Shown here piece by piece: positions 1 to 13,686 of a stretch of 64,000 nt of DNA. This DNA comes from Megamerina dolium (taxonomy: Eukaryota; Arthropoda; Insecta; Diptera; Megamerinidae), in assembly GCA_963854835.1 (NCBI GenBank), contig OY978529.1:12423139-12487138 (forward strand), written 5' to 3'. Position 1 is the stretch's first letter, and every line of letters begins with the position of its first letter. The notes under the pieces were generated by a model. It saw only the letters and a list, made by a program, of their open reading frames with translations, made no database searches and was not told the origin of the DNA. The translations under genes were made by a program, and so were the position numbers.

Positions 1-1
1 T

Positions 2-102
2 TATGTTAACGCGAAGCAATTATCCTCATTGAATATAATTGATTTGAAAAATCAAATTACATTGAACAATGAGGAATTGCCAACAGACTTAAGAATCCAA
101 CA

Positions 103-137
<35 letters not shown>

Positions 138-981
138 TTGAATCAACAAAATATTATCAAGAACAAGAAAAATTGCAAGAAGATGAAGAAAAGGCATCCT
201 ATAATTCTTTCCAAAATATAATTACATTTGAACCGCCAACTATCAATCCGGCTCTACTTGAAGCAGCATCCATTGCCAGCCGTCGTCTAATGCTGGATCC
301 AGGAGAAGATCTTACTGAAACATCTTTGGAAATAATGAAATTGCACCACTCACAACAAAAACATAAAGAAATACCCATACTCGTAACCCCCCACTCACAG
401 CAAAAACATAAAGAAATACCAATAACCCACTCTTCGCCATCATCAGTGCCACTGGTTGCTGATTTGTCAAATTACGATGATACGCACGAAGCTAATGAAC
501 TTATCGAACACTATAAGCGTGGCGAATTAGCACAACATGGGATACACAAAGGTTTCGCTCCAGTACCAAAATTCGAGTAAATTCTTTATTTATATCCAAA
601 TTGTGAATGCTATATATTTATAATTTACATTGTTCTTTTCGTAACAGGTCTTCACTCCAAAACAATGAAATCATAGTACGTCAAGTAGAAGCCGCCATAG
701 CCCCACTTCGTTCCTCAACGGAATCACCAGAGCGATCATCATCTCCAGAAAGTGATTCAATGATGATGGCAGATAGGGACGTAATGACGTTGCCGCTGCG
801 CAAACGTAAACTCTATATGAATGAAGTGCCCAGGAACGATGTGCCCACAGAAAAAACAAATGTGAACAATGTGACTAACAATGACGACAATACGAGTACA
901 AGCAGCGGCAACGCTGGAAATGAAATGGGAACGAGAATAATGCGAATGAATTCAGTTATACAATTCGCTAAAGCGTCTTAA
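2..981 (+). CDS. C-terminal two exons of an unrecognised polyglutamine protein (5' end outside window)
   Basis: Exon one is open from the window edge (frame 2) to 576, where the donor GTAAAT follows TTC-GA. The acceptor TTTCGTAACAG ends at 647 and exon two runs 648-981. The split codon GA+G restores Glu, so the product reads ...PVPKFE|SSLQNNEIIVRQ.... Visible features are 13 glutamines at 98-136, an imperfect duplication of HSQQKHKEIP, a Ser/Pro/Glu-rich stretch (RSSTESPERSSSPESDS), a basic patch LPLRKRKLY that could be a nuclear localisation signal, an Asn/Ser-rich low-complexity tail, and the terminus SVIQFAKAS. There is no membrane segment or enzyme motif. Composition suggests a nuclear regulatory protein, but I do not recognise the family. 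If the intron is retained, translation stops at TAA 578-580 directly after the same Glu. Exon joining is well supported; function is unknown. Confidence 0.75.
98..136 (+). repeat. CAG/CAA polyglutamine tract (13 codons)
   Basis: Thirteen uninterrupted Gln codons, mostly CAG with CAA at the first, third and last positions, inside the polyQ protein exon. A pure CAG core is prone to length variation between individuals. Confidence 0.95.
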
Positions 982-2319
982 GAGAATATAAAGAATTGAA
1001 TTTATTAATTATATGCATATAAATATATAAGACTGTTAAAATAACACTTATTGTGTTACGGCGGATCGGTAATCATAAATAGCAACTGAGTGCATATGTT
1101 TCACGCCATAAGTATTACTTATATGTATCTTTTTGCAAAAGCTTGTAACATTGAAACATTGACTTAATGTTATTAGTAAAATTAAAATTGAATTGATTGA
1201 ATAGACTAGTAGAAATATGTGTAAGTAATTGGTATATTATACAGATATATTGTAGCATGTACAAAGTAACACATATTGGCATGATTAATAGCCAAATTAG
1301 AGTAATTTTTGTAAATTTTAAATAAAATGTCCCTTTTATATACATATGTAGGTACTCGTATATTAAAATGTTTAGGGGCAATGAAATTTTGGTATACTTT
1401 GATTGAGATAACGTAATACTGTCAAATTGAGAATGTATAGCAGTGAGTGAAACCAAGAATCACAGTAAATGAATCCCTTTGCTTGAAACTAAATACGTTT
1501 TAGCGCAAAATTATTAAAATAATACTTTGTTGTTTAAGTTGCCTCCTTGTTTAGTTCATATCTTGGTTTTTTCGGTTAATATTTGCAACTTATGATTTGT
1601 ATTTGTTTTATTCAAACTTACGTTAACGTTAGAAAATCTAAATAATTTTCAAGCTACATGTGAAGCTAGCCTAAAGTATGTAATTAAAGATTAACCAAAT
1701 TCATTTAATTTGGTTAATTTATATAAAGATATACAAAGATTACAAATATTTATTAAACCAAATAAAAGAAAAAAAAATGATGGAAAGATTTTATATTTGA
1801 TATTAGGTTAAATTACAATACAATGATAAATAAACATTTAGCACTAATCAATCAAAACATACGTTTACATAAGTAATAATAATACTACAACTTTTGTACG
1901 AGTTTTATATTTATACACAATAATTAACTAAAGCATAAAGATATTCTTCTATAAAATAAGCTTAGATGTTATGTAACAAACTTCCAGATACCGTAATGGA
2001 TGAACTGATTGCCGAAATGCTAATTTAGAATTATACTTACATATATTTTTTAACTAAACATTTCAAATAAAATCGCTATATATAAATTATCGAAAATCAT
2101 AATAATCATCATCATAACAATACTGACATGCTTAATAACGATAATAAAGTAATAATATTATTAATAAAAAAAAACAATCATAGCATTACTAATTATAATA
2201 GGTACTATACATAATATCATATTTACATTAACGTATACCTATGTATATCTATGAACGGGTTAGGAAGCAGTTGAATTTGCAACTGCAGTTGCTTTTTTGC
2301 GAACATAAATCTATTTGAA
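982..2319. other. AT-rich 3' flank and intergenic DNA
   Basis: Follows the stop codon of the polyQ gene. Candidate polyadenylation signals lie at 1321-1326 (AATAAA) and later. Otherwise it is A/T-rich with frequent stops in all frames; no gene or recognisable repeat seen. Confidence 0.6.
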
Positions 2320-3060
2320 AGTGTATAGAAGAAATCCAATAGTTTGCTTTTTGAAATCTATCAAAGAGAAAACTTCAAAAGTATTTTGACACATTAACCC
2401 TAGTTGTGCATAAGGGTCAAACATCTCAAATGCATTTGTCTATTTTTTTCTTTTCAATTATTATTAATTTTTTTCTAATTATATCAACTTGTAAATACTT
2501 TTTAAATTGCTACAATAATTAAAATAATCAAAAAATTTCGTAAAGCCCATTGCTTTGCTTTAAAAAATTAAAGAATAAATATATGTACATAATCTCTTAC
2601 TCTTAATAATTTTGACCCCGTCTGAACATATTTTGACATTTGACGACACAACGATAAAACATACAACAGTTAGGCAGTTTATAAGGTGTTGTAAATGAAA
2701 GTTGTATAGGAACACAACACTTATGAACAGACAGTTGTATGTTTTATCCATCGTTTTTATATGTCGTTTTGTCAAAACTTCAAATGTCTTAATGTGTTCA
2801 GGCGGGGTCAAAATTATTAACTCTCTGGTTAAGTACAAGATTATGAATTTCTATTCTTTTAATTTTAAAGCAAAACAATGAGTTTTAACAAATTTTTTAA
2901 ATAGTTGGTAATAATTGTAATAATAAAAAAAAATGTTTACAAGTTGATATAATTAGAATAAAATTAACAATGATTGAAAAAAAAAGACAAATGCATTTGA
3001 GATGTTTGAGCCTTATGTTTTTTACTTTGATAGATTTTTATGTAAGAATTCAACTAGCAT
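2320..3060. repeat. Fold-back repeat: inverted arms around a palindromic core
   Basis: The left arm (about 2320-2590, starting GTGTATAGAAG) is repeated in reverse complement at about 2826-3060. Between the arms sits a core at 2603-2820 whose ends are inverted copies of TTAATAATTTTGACCCCG. The arm recurs at 3535-3790 and a related arm near 59090-59270; the core recurs at 5113-5260 and starts again at 59278. No coding capacity. It looks like a non-autonomous fold-back or MITE-type element; the superfamily is undetermined. Confidence 0.7.
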
Positions 3061-3534
3061 ATATCCTTCACGCGTTTAGCCGTGGTCTACAACAAAATAA
3101 ATAAAACGTAAAAATACAGAAATAAAATAAAATAATTAAATATTTATTTTTATTCCATTATATTTACCCATAATGGAATAATAAAAGGTGCTGTATGTAG
3201 GATTTTATCTCTTACTAATTTGACAATTCTCGCTCCCCTAGCAAGTTAATAATGCTTCTTCGTAAACTTACTTTTTCATTGTCAAAGAAAATTTATAAAA
3301 AGTAGTTTATAATTTACTTTCATGTAAAAGCAAGTGGGGTGCATTACCACTTTTAATCCTTTTCGTTCAAAATTTATATTTAATTTAGGTTAATTCCATT
3401 TAAAACTCAATTAGCCGGTCCACATCGTGTACCGTTGTATAGTTTGATAGTTTTATTTTGGAGCCTATGTTAGTTGAGTGTACTATTCCAAAATTTAATT
3501 AACAAAGATGGTAATTTTGACGCTTCCGTTTTGA
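3061..3534. other. AT-rich spacer
   Basis: No ORF of substance. The last part (3418-3534, with GACGCTTCCGTTTTGAAATA before the arm) recurs in rearranged, inverted form near 6150-6235, so it is probably outer sequence of the same repeat family as the fold-back element. Confidence 0.4.
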
Positions 3535-3790
3535 AATAAGTGTATAGAAGAAAATGAAAAGACGGCTTTTTGAAATCTATGAAAGATAAAAATTCAAAAA
3601 ATTTTGACATATTAATCTCCTGGTTGTGCATAAGGGTCTCTCAAATGCATTTATCTATTTTTTTCTTTTCAATTATTATTAATTTTATTCCAATTATATC
3701 AACTAGCAAATATTTGCTTATTGGTTACAATAGTTAAAAATAGTTAAACAAATTTGTTAAAACCCATTGTTTTGTTTTAAAAAATAAAAG
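3535..3790 (+). repeat. Single arm of the fold-back repeat family
   Basis: Direct copy of the 2320-2590 arm with scattered mismatches, including CAATTATTATTAATTT and the terminal AAAGAATATA. It ends where RTE-like reverse transcriptase sequence begins. Confidence 0.65.
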
Positions 3791-4560
3791 AATATAAATT
3801 CACCATCTTGTACTCTACTGCAGCATTCTCAGAGTTGGAAAGAGAGTCGCGTCGGATGGGTCTCACGGTGAACGAGAGCAAGACGAAGTATCTAGTGTCA
3901 ACAAACAAAGCAACCGGCGTCTTGGACAGCACGTCACTGTTGACAACTATGCTTTTGAAGTAGTAAGGGACTTTGTCTATCTTAGAACCAGCATTAACAG
4001 CAGTAATGACGTCAGCTTGGAGATCATGCGTAAGCAATTGAGTAAGCAATTGAGAAGTCGAGCCCTCTCTCGAAGTACGAAAACTACACTCTACAAGTCT
4101 CTCATCATGCCTGTCCTAACATATGGCGCTGAAGCCTGGACAATTTCCATCTCGAATGAGCGAATGCTTGGAGTTTTCGAGAGAAAAGTCCTACGCAAGA
4201 TCTTTGCACCTATTTGCGTTGGTGGCGAGTACCGAATAAGGTACAACCATGAGCTGTACGAGCTGTATGCCGATATTGACATAGTAAAGCGTATCAAAAT
4301 CCAGCGGCTGCGCTAGCTAGGTCATATCGAGCGAATGGAAGAACACGCTCCAGCTAAGAAGGTGTTATATTCGAAACCCGCTGGAGGACGACGCAGAAGA
4401 GGAAGACCAAACCTCCGGTGGAAAGACCAAGTACTGGAGAACCTGACGGCGCTTGGAATTTCTAACTGGCGCCAGCTAGCGAAGAACAGAGATGGCTGGC
4501 TAAGCATGTTATTTTCGGCCTAAATCGATATTCGGTTGTTATGGCCACATAAGTAAGTAA
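3791..4560 (+). pseudogene. RTE-type LINE, 3' end fragment (RT C-terminus and 3' tail)
   Basis: Encodes the end of a reverse transcriptase: FSELERESRRMGLTVNE, then SKTKYLVST, a frameshift and stop near 3960, then ...LITYGAEAWT-type thumb sequence (4090-4140), FERKVLRKIFAPI, RIKIQRLR and the terminal GRPNLRWKDQVLENL. The 3' end is a TAAG microsatellite at 4549-4566, typical of RTE elements. It is 5'-truncated and broken by stops at 3961 and 4315. Related copies in this window lie at 17050-19822 and 59540-62970. Assignment to RTE rests on the endonuclease type seen in those longer copies; the clade name is moderately certain. Confidence 0.75.
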
Positions 4561-4562
4561 GT

Positions 4563-5099
4563 AAGTGCTCTTACTGTAGGCGGCGTCTTTCTCTGCGGTA
4601 GCGTCGCGACACTCCTGATCATACCACTCATTCCTCAGAGGCCGGTAGTAACCGATTACCTCCTCGGCAGCAGTAGTCATGGAGTGGGATATATGTGTCC
4701 ACCGTGCGCATGTATCATCAAGTGGGGGAGTGTTCTGCATAAGCAGATCCGATAGTCGAGTGGAAAATGCATCTACTGTCTCTGGTGATCGCAGCTTACT
4801 GACGTCGAGCTTTCTCTGTGTGGCACTTCTCTTGCTATTTGCGACACATAAGCGTGTGCGCACCTTAGCTGCAACAAGGTAGTGATCCTAGTCGATGTTG
4901 GCACCACGAATCGATTTCACGTCCATCACACTGGAAGCATGCCTTCCGTCAATCACCACATGATCAATTTGGTTTCTTGTACGTTGATCTGGAGGCAGCC
5001 ATGTCGCTTTGTGGATGTCGAGATGCTGGAATCTGGTACCACCAATTACCATGTTTCGTGCTGCGGCGAAGTCGATCAGCCTCATTCCGTTATCGGAGG
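4563..5099 (-). pseudogene. RTE-type LINE, internal endonuclease fragment in reverse orientation
   Basis: Reading leftwards: GMRLIDFAAARNMVIGGTRF, then WLPPDQRTRNQIDHVVIDGR and LCVANSKRSATQRKLDVSKL. This is the C-terminal half of the apurinic-like endonuclease and the linker to the RT, matching 18437-18968 closely. It carries neither the 5' nor the 3' end of the element. It is flanked by near-identical GTAAGTAAGT(G/A)CTCT motifs at 4557-4574 and 5100-5117, suggesting insertion into the tail of the preceding fragment. Confidence 0.75.
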
Positions 5100-5571
5100 G
5101 TAAGTAAGTACTCTACTAGAGGGTTAATAATTTTGACACTGCCTGAAGAGATTTTGACATTTTGCGTTTTGACAAAAATAACATATAACGATAAAATATA
5201 CAACAGTCTGTACACAAGTGTTGTGTTCGTATACAACTTTCATTTACAACATTAAACTTTACAATACCTTGGGAACTGTCCAAATAAAAGTATGAACAAG
5301 CTAAGTAATTGATTAAACAAATTTAATCGAAATTAGGTTCTTATTTCACTGACAAAGACTAATAAATTTTTAACGGAATGAAAAACTTCATTTTGGCTTA
5401 TTTTAATACGAAAAAATTTGTAATTTCGAGGGAATTCTAAATTGTTTAAAAAAGGTAAATGATGTTCTTTTCTAAATAACACGGTATAAATTATCTTTAA
5501 TACCAAGAATCACGGATATACATATTTCATTTGATTTTAAAATAAGTATGTTTTACCTACGTTTTCATAAA
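5100..5571. repeat. MITE core copy and AT-rich flank
   Basis: At 5113-5260 the sequence GGTTAATAATTTTGACAC begins a one-ended copy of the core seen at 2603-2820, including the internal GTTGTGTTCGTATACAAC and CATTTACAACAT motifs. The rest (5270-5558) is AT-rich with no gene seen. The motif ACGTTTTCATAAA at 5559-5571 is the left target duplication of the next element. Confidence 0.6.
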
Positions 5572-5937
5572 AAAAAATAATAAATAAATATGTGGCACTT
5601 AAAGCCCTAAAGGGCTCATTGGCCGAGCTTCTCTTCTATTACTGTTGTGCGTCTTAAATTTTGGACAGTATTAGAATGGACCTACTTATTTTAGCCGGTT
5701 CCGAACGGCAGAACACTTGTGACATCACTTTTTCTGAGCTTTGTCACAGGGTTCTTTTTAGAAGCTTTTTCATGGCAAGTTGTTACTGTCGGAAGAATTG
5801 CCAATTGCTTGCCGACAGGTGGGTACCATTCGAAAGAAAAATCTTTTCGATATAAAATTTGTTATGCATCAGCCGGGTATTGAACCACGACCTACAGATC
5901 AGAAGGCGAACACACTAACCACTGAGCTACGCCACCC
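5572..5937 (-). mobile_element. tRNA-derived SINE, complete copy with 13 bp target duplication
   Basis: On the minus strand it begins GGGTGGCGTAGCTCAGTGG and carries pol III box A (TAGCTCAGTGGTTAG) and box B (GGTTCAATACC) spaced as in a tRNA. Then comes a family body (CGGCAAGCAATTGGCAATTC, AGTGATGTCACAAGTGTTC, GGGCTTTAAGTGCCACATA) and an A/T-rich 3' tail of ATTTATTATT type. ACGTTTTCATAAA occurs directly on both sides (5559-5571 and 5938-5950), which fixes the ends. Length 366 bp. It codes for no protein and depends on a LINE for movement. Other copies lie at 10229, 37196, 41455, 45891 and 55332. Confidence 0.9.
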
Positions 5938-5950
5938 ACGTTTTCATAAA

Positions 5951-6719
5951 AGGCCTTAAATTATTCCACATTTTCCCGTACTTCCAAAATACAACATTGA
6001 GCTTGGGGAGTGTCAAAACGTGTCTGTCACTACGTACAGCAACTTTTTTTAATCCATCATGATATTTACCGGAATGATATCACTCGGATTCATCCTTATT
6101 TTAATTTTGTTTGAAGTTTTTCACTTGAATTTCAAAAAATTGTCTATTTTTTTCTATACACTTATCTCGAAACGAGGACGTCAAAATTCATTTCTATGGC
6201 ATAGCACACTCAATAAGCATAGACTGCAAAGTTGATGCTACAACAGTTGTAGAACTATACAACTATACAACGATACAACGACATAAAACACCTTGTGAAC
6301 TGCCTAAGTCTGTTCACAAGTGAAGGATGATGGAATTATTATGGAACATTGCTCCAATCAGAGAGGTTTTTCGAACTCTGTGACGTAACACTGGTCCACC
6401 TGCAAAAGAAATGACAAAATAGCGAAAAAATTGAAAAGAAAAATGAAAAACAATGCGGAATAATGAATGAATAAAGAAGCAATTGGATTAAATCCCTAAG
6501 AAACAATTAGCGGTTAAAGATGGGCGCAGCATTGGTATTCTATCATCTGTGTTCACGAGTGTTGTGTTCTTATACAACTTCATTTACAACATAAAACTTT
6601 AAAACACCTTGTGAACTGCTTATATATTTTTATATATTACACAGTTACATCACTTATTATTTATCAGTGAGAAAAGTATTATTCTCTGTTTGCAACAGCA
6701 ACAACAATATATGTATTTA
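5951..6719. other. Spacer with relics of the fold-back repeat family
   Basis: Motifs at 6150-6330 (CTATACACTTATCTCGAAA; AACACCTTGTGAACTGCC) and 6550-6620 (GTTGTGTTCTTATACAAC; ACACCTTGTGAACTGC) match the cores at 2603-2820 and 5113-5260, as scrambled pieces. No coding sequence recognised. Confidence 0.5.
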
Positions 6720-8566
<1,847 letters not shown>

Positions 8567-8567
<1 letters not shown>

Positions 8568-10217
8568 AGTGGCTCCCAGCTTATTTCGTACAGTGACAGT
8601 TTAACAATTGCTGCAGTAGTAATTCCTAATATAGCAAAAATTTGAACAAAATATAAATGCCATTTTAGAAAGGAAGGTTTGTTTTTTATTTTCCAAAATT
8701 TACTTTTTCAAAATTTTAGTGTTTGACACTATAAAAAAATAAAATAAGAAAAAAATAGGAAAATTCATGTCACAGCTTATTTCGTACAGTCTCTTTAAGT
8801 TCAAACTAAAACCAAAGTAAGTTGATTTTAATATTTAGTATGACATCCCTTAGCGTTAATGACAGCCTGGAGTCTACTTGGCATTGAATCCACCAATTTT
8901 TGAGTGATGTCTGGTGTGATTTTTTTCCATTCCTCCATCAGTACCTTCTTTAGGTCTTGCTTATTAGAAATCTTGTGTGTTCTTATTTTATTGTCCAAAA
9001 TAGACTAAAGATTTTCAATCACATTCATGTCAGGTGACTGTGGTGGTGGAGACATCAAGTGTGAGCAGTTCAAATAAGCCAAGATTGCACAATCCCAGAT
9101 TTATGTTTTGGGTCATTATCTTGGTAATACCGAAATTCTTCCCGCAAACCCAGTTTGTCTGCACTTTGAAGTAAATTGTTTTTCAGAATCTCGAGGTACT
9201 TCATTTTGTCCATTGTTCCCTCAATAAAAACCAATTCACCTACTCCGGCTGCTGACATACAGGCCCAAACCATCACGCTACCGCCACCATGCTTCACTGT
9301 GGGCTTAAGGTTCTCCTTGTTTAGCTCGGTATTAGCTTTACGCCAAACATATGACATTCCGTCCGAGCCAAAAATATTAAACTTAGACTCATCCGCGAAA
9401 ATAACGGTATTCCAGAACGCAGGAGTATTAATAATATGCTCTTTGGCGAAGTCAAGTCGGCGTTGTATATTCATTTTCGAAATGAATGGTTTCTTTCGGG
9501 CTACTCGACCGTTCAAGTCATGATTGCGCAGCACACGTCGGACAGTTTCAGCACTGGATGATTTTCCTATTTCACGCTGAACCTCTGCAGCCAACTTCGG
9601 AGCGGATAACTTTGGATTTTTCTTAATTTTTCGTACAATATAACGCTCGTCTGATGCGTTAAAAATCTTATTAGGTGCTTCTCTGCCCTTGTTCTCCAAC
9701 CGATTTTCGCGAACGAAGCGTTGAATGATGTATTGGACAGTTGAGGCACTTAAATTTGTCATTTCAGCAATTTTTTGCACACTCTGACCTTTCCTAAAAT
9801 GGTTAATTACCAGTTTACGCTGTTCCATCGTTGTACGATGACCCATAAAGCTAAATGTTTAATTTACAGCACTTTAACTATTTAAAATAATAATAATAAA
9901 AATTGTTATAATAGTTAAAAAGGTCCAAAAACTCATACAATTCAAAAAAACTTTGTAACTGCGCGGCAGAATGAAACTTACCTACATTGAAGTTTGTGTA
10001 CGAAATAAGATGTGAGCTGAAAATCAGCTGATCAATAGTTTTTCTCTCTTGCATAACAAAAAGAAAAATTTTTGGGGTTCCCCGTTTTCTTATTAGGTTT
10101 ACTAAACACATACACAGACATCTACATTCAAAACTTATCGATAAGTTTTTTAGTTTCGATGTTACAGCCATGTACATAAAAATATATACACTGTACGAAA
10201 TAAGCTGTGAGCCACTG
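8567..10217 (-). mobile_element. Tc1-like transposon, copy 2, inverted relative to copy 1
   Basis: Flanked by TA at 8565-8566 and 10218-10219. It has the same 1651 bp length as copy 1, with the same inverted ends and inner repeats. Only a handful of substitutions separate the copies (for example GGTTTT versus GTTTTT near 8810, and CACAAAC versus CGCAAAC near 9998). Together with copy 1 it forms a palindrome of 1.65 kb arms with a 196 bp spacer. Confidence 0.9.
8828..9846 (-). pseudogene. Tc1 transposase of copy 2, same frameshift and stop as copy 1
   Basis: The first 258 residues are identical to those of copy 1 (MGHRTTM... to ...IVQSWLI), ending at 9070. The frame change after SWLI and the TAG in place of Trp after VIENL are both present. 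Shared lesions mean the copies descend from an already defective parent, moved by transposase from elsewhere, or that one arose by local inverted duplication. Confidence 0.9.
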
Positions 10218-10228
10218 TATATATATAT

Positions 10229-12412
<2,184 letters not shown>

Positions 12413-12611
12413 TTTTCAATTATTTGACAATATACCCATTTTTGCTCTTCGCCACTTTCGAAACAAAATAATTGATTTTCATTAATTGTATTATAATTCT
12501 CATGTAAAAAAAATTTTATTTTTATTTTTTTGTACGGGTACAGAGTACAGATCAAACAATTTTCGCATTATAATTTCCGATTCATATATTTCAATATATA
12601 TATATATATAT
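12413..12611. other. AT-rich spacer within the duplication
   Basis: No feature other than A/T runs and a short TA tract ending at about 12611; repeated at 15407-15603. Confidence 0.5.
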
Positions 12612-12955
12612 ATGGGTCCAGTCAATTGACCGCCTAGATCGTGCGATTTAACGCCTCTAGACTATTTTTTGTGGGGCTATGTTAAGGCTCATGCCTATAG
12701 CGGCAAGCCCGCAACGGTTGACGCACTGGAAGCCAATATTGAAGAGCTTAGTCTTTAGATACCGGCCGATATGTTGGAGAGAGTATGCCAAAATTGGACC
12801 CAGCTTATCAACCATTTGAGGCGCAGCCGCGGTCAATATTTACATGAAATCATCATCATTCAAATAAAGATTTCATACATTGCTCTAAATTTTGTACTTT
12901 TTAAAAATCAAATCCGAAGGCTTTTAAAAAACACCCTGAACGCTGCATCTAATTG
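12612..12955 (+). pseudogene. Tc1/mariner-superfamily transposase C-terminal fragment, unit 1
   Basis: Translation gives PPRSCDLTPLDYFLWGYVK, the block carrying the third catalytic acidic residue. Then come AYSGKPATVDALEANIEE, a stop, and PADMLERVCQNWTQLINHLR with RRSRGQYLHEII near the end. Only the last third of a transposase is present and it has in-frame stops. The catalytic-core half of what looks like the same family is at 59343-59500. Confidence 0.75.
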
Positions 12956-13558
12956 ATTATCCAAATCGTATGGTATAGTATTTGCTAAGGAATTTGTTAC
13001 AATACGATTGGATATTTGAGCCTTATCTTACAAATTTACTGCCTGCAGTGCTACCCTCATGGAAGAATCCATTAGGCAAAATATGTTAGATAACAAATAA
13101 AATACACTAATTATTACCAATCGCACACTGCGACCGCTTTATACAAGTCGATGCTCAAAAATCTTTAATCATCATTATTTTCGGTGATAACACTGGTCAA
13201 CAAATAAATAATTTGTTTAACTTGATAATTTTTTAACTTAATCAGTAAGTACTACAACGAGCTTGACCGTCTTACTCACTGAATTACATCGTACACAGCG
13301 TGCTCAAAACTTTAAATAATAAGGTACTGCTATAATAAATTAAATAAAAAGAATGGCATAAGTGCAGAATAGCCCACTTGAAGGAAAACAAACAAAAACA
13401 TGTTTTTCGTATAGAGCCTATTTTTGTGAATATAAAAAACCAAAAATTGTTTCTCTCTAACGCCCATATAAGGCGTGGCTACTGGTCAAATTTCAAATTT
13501 TCGATCGAAATTACTCAATAAATTCGCAATTATTCCTTATGCCGTGGTTATATAAATA
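12956..13558. other. Non-coding tail of duplication unit 1
   Basis: AT-rich, with no recognisable gene. Contains AATACGATTGGATA motifs in both orientations (about 12966 and 13000), perhaps remains of a small TIR element. Repeated at 15947-16544. Confidence 0.4.
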
Positions 13559-13627
13559 TAAGACGCACAACAGTAATGGAAGAGAAGCTCGGCCATTGAG
13601 CCCTTTGGGGCTTTAAGTGCCACATAT

Positions 13628-13636
<9 letters not shown>
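13559..13636 (+). mobile_element. 3' end fragment of the tRNA-derived SINE (duplication unit 2)
   Basis: Starts abruptly at TAAGACGCACAAC and runs through GGGCTTTAAGTGCCACATA into a TA tract. It lacks the tRNA head because the duplication breakpoint lies inside the SINE. Confidence 0.85.

Positions 13637-13683
<47 letters not shown>

Positions 13684-13686
<3 letters not shown>

Noticed and set aside
2560..2838. 90-codon open frame on the minus strand in the fold-back repeat
   Set aside because: Spans the palindromic core and arms; composition and repetition show it is non-coding repeat.
3791..5099. Twin-priming (5' inversion) as explanation of the inverted RTE piece
   Set aside because: In twin priming the inverted segment lies upstream of the 3' part. 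Here it follows the 3' tail, so a separate event is needed.
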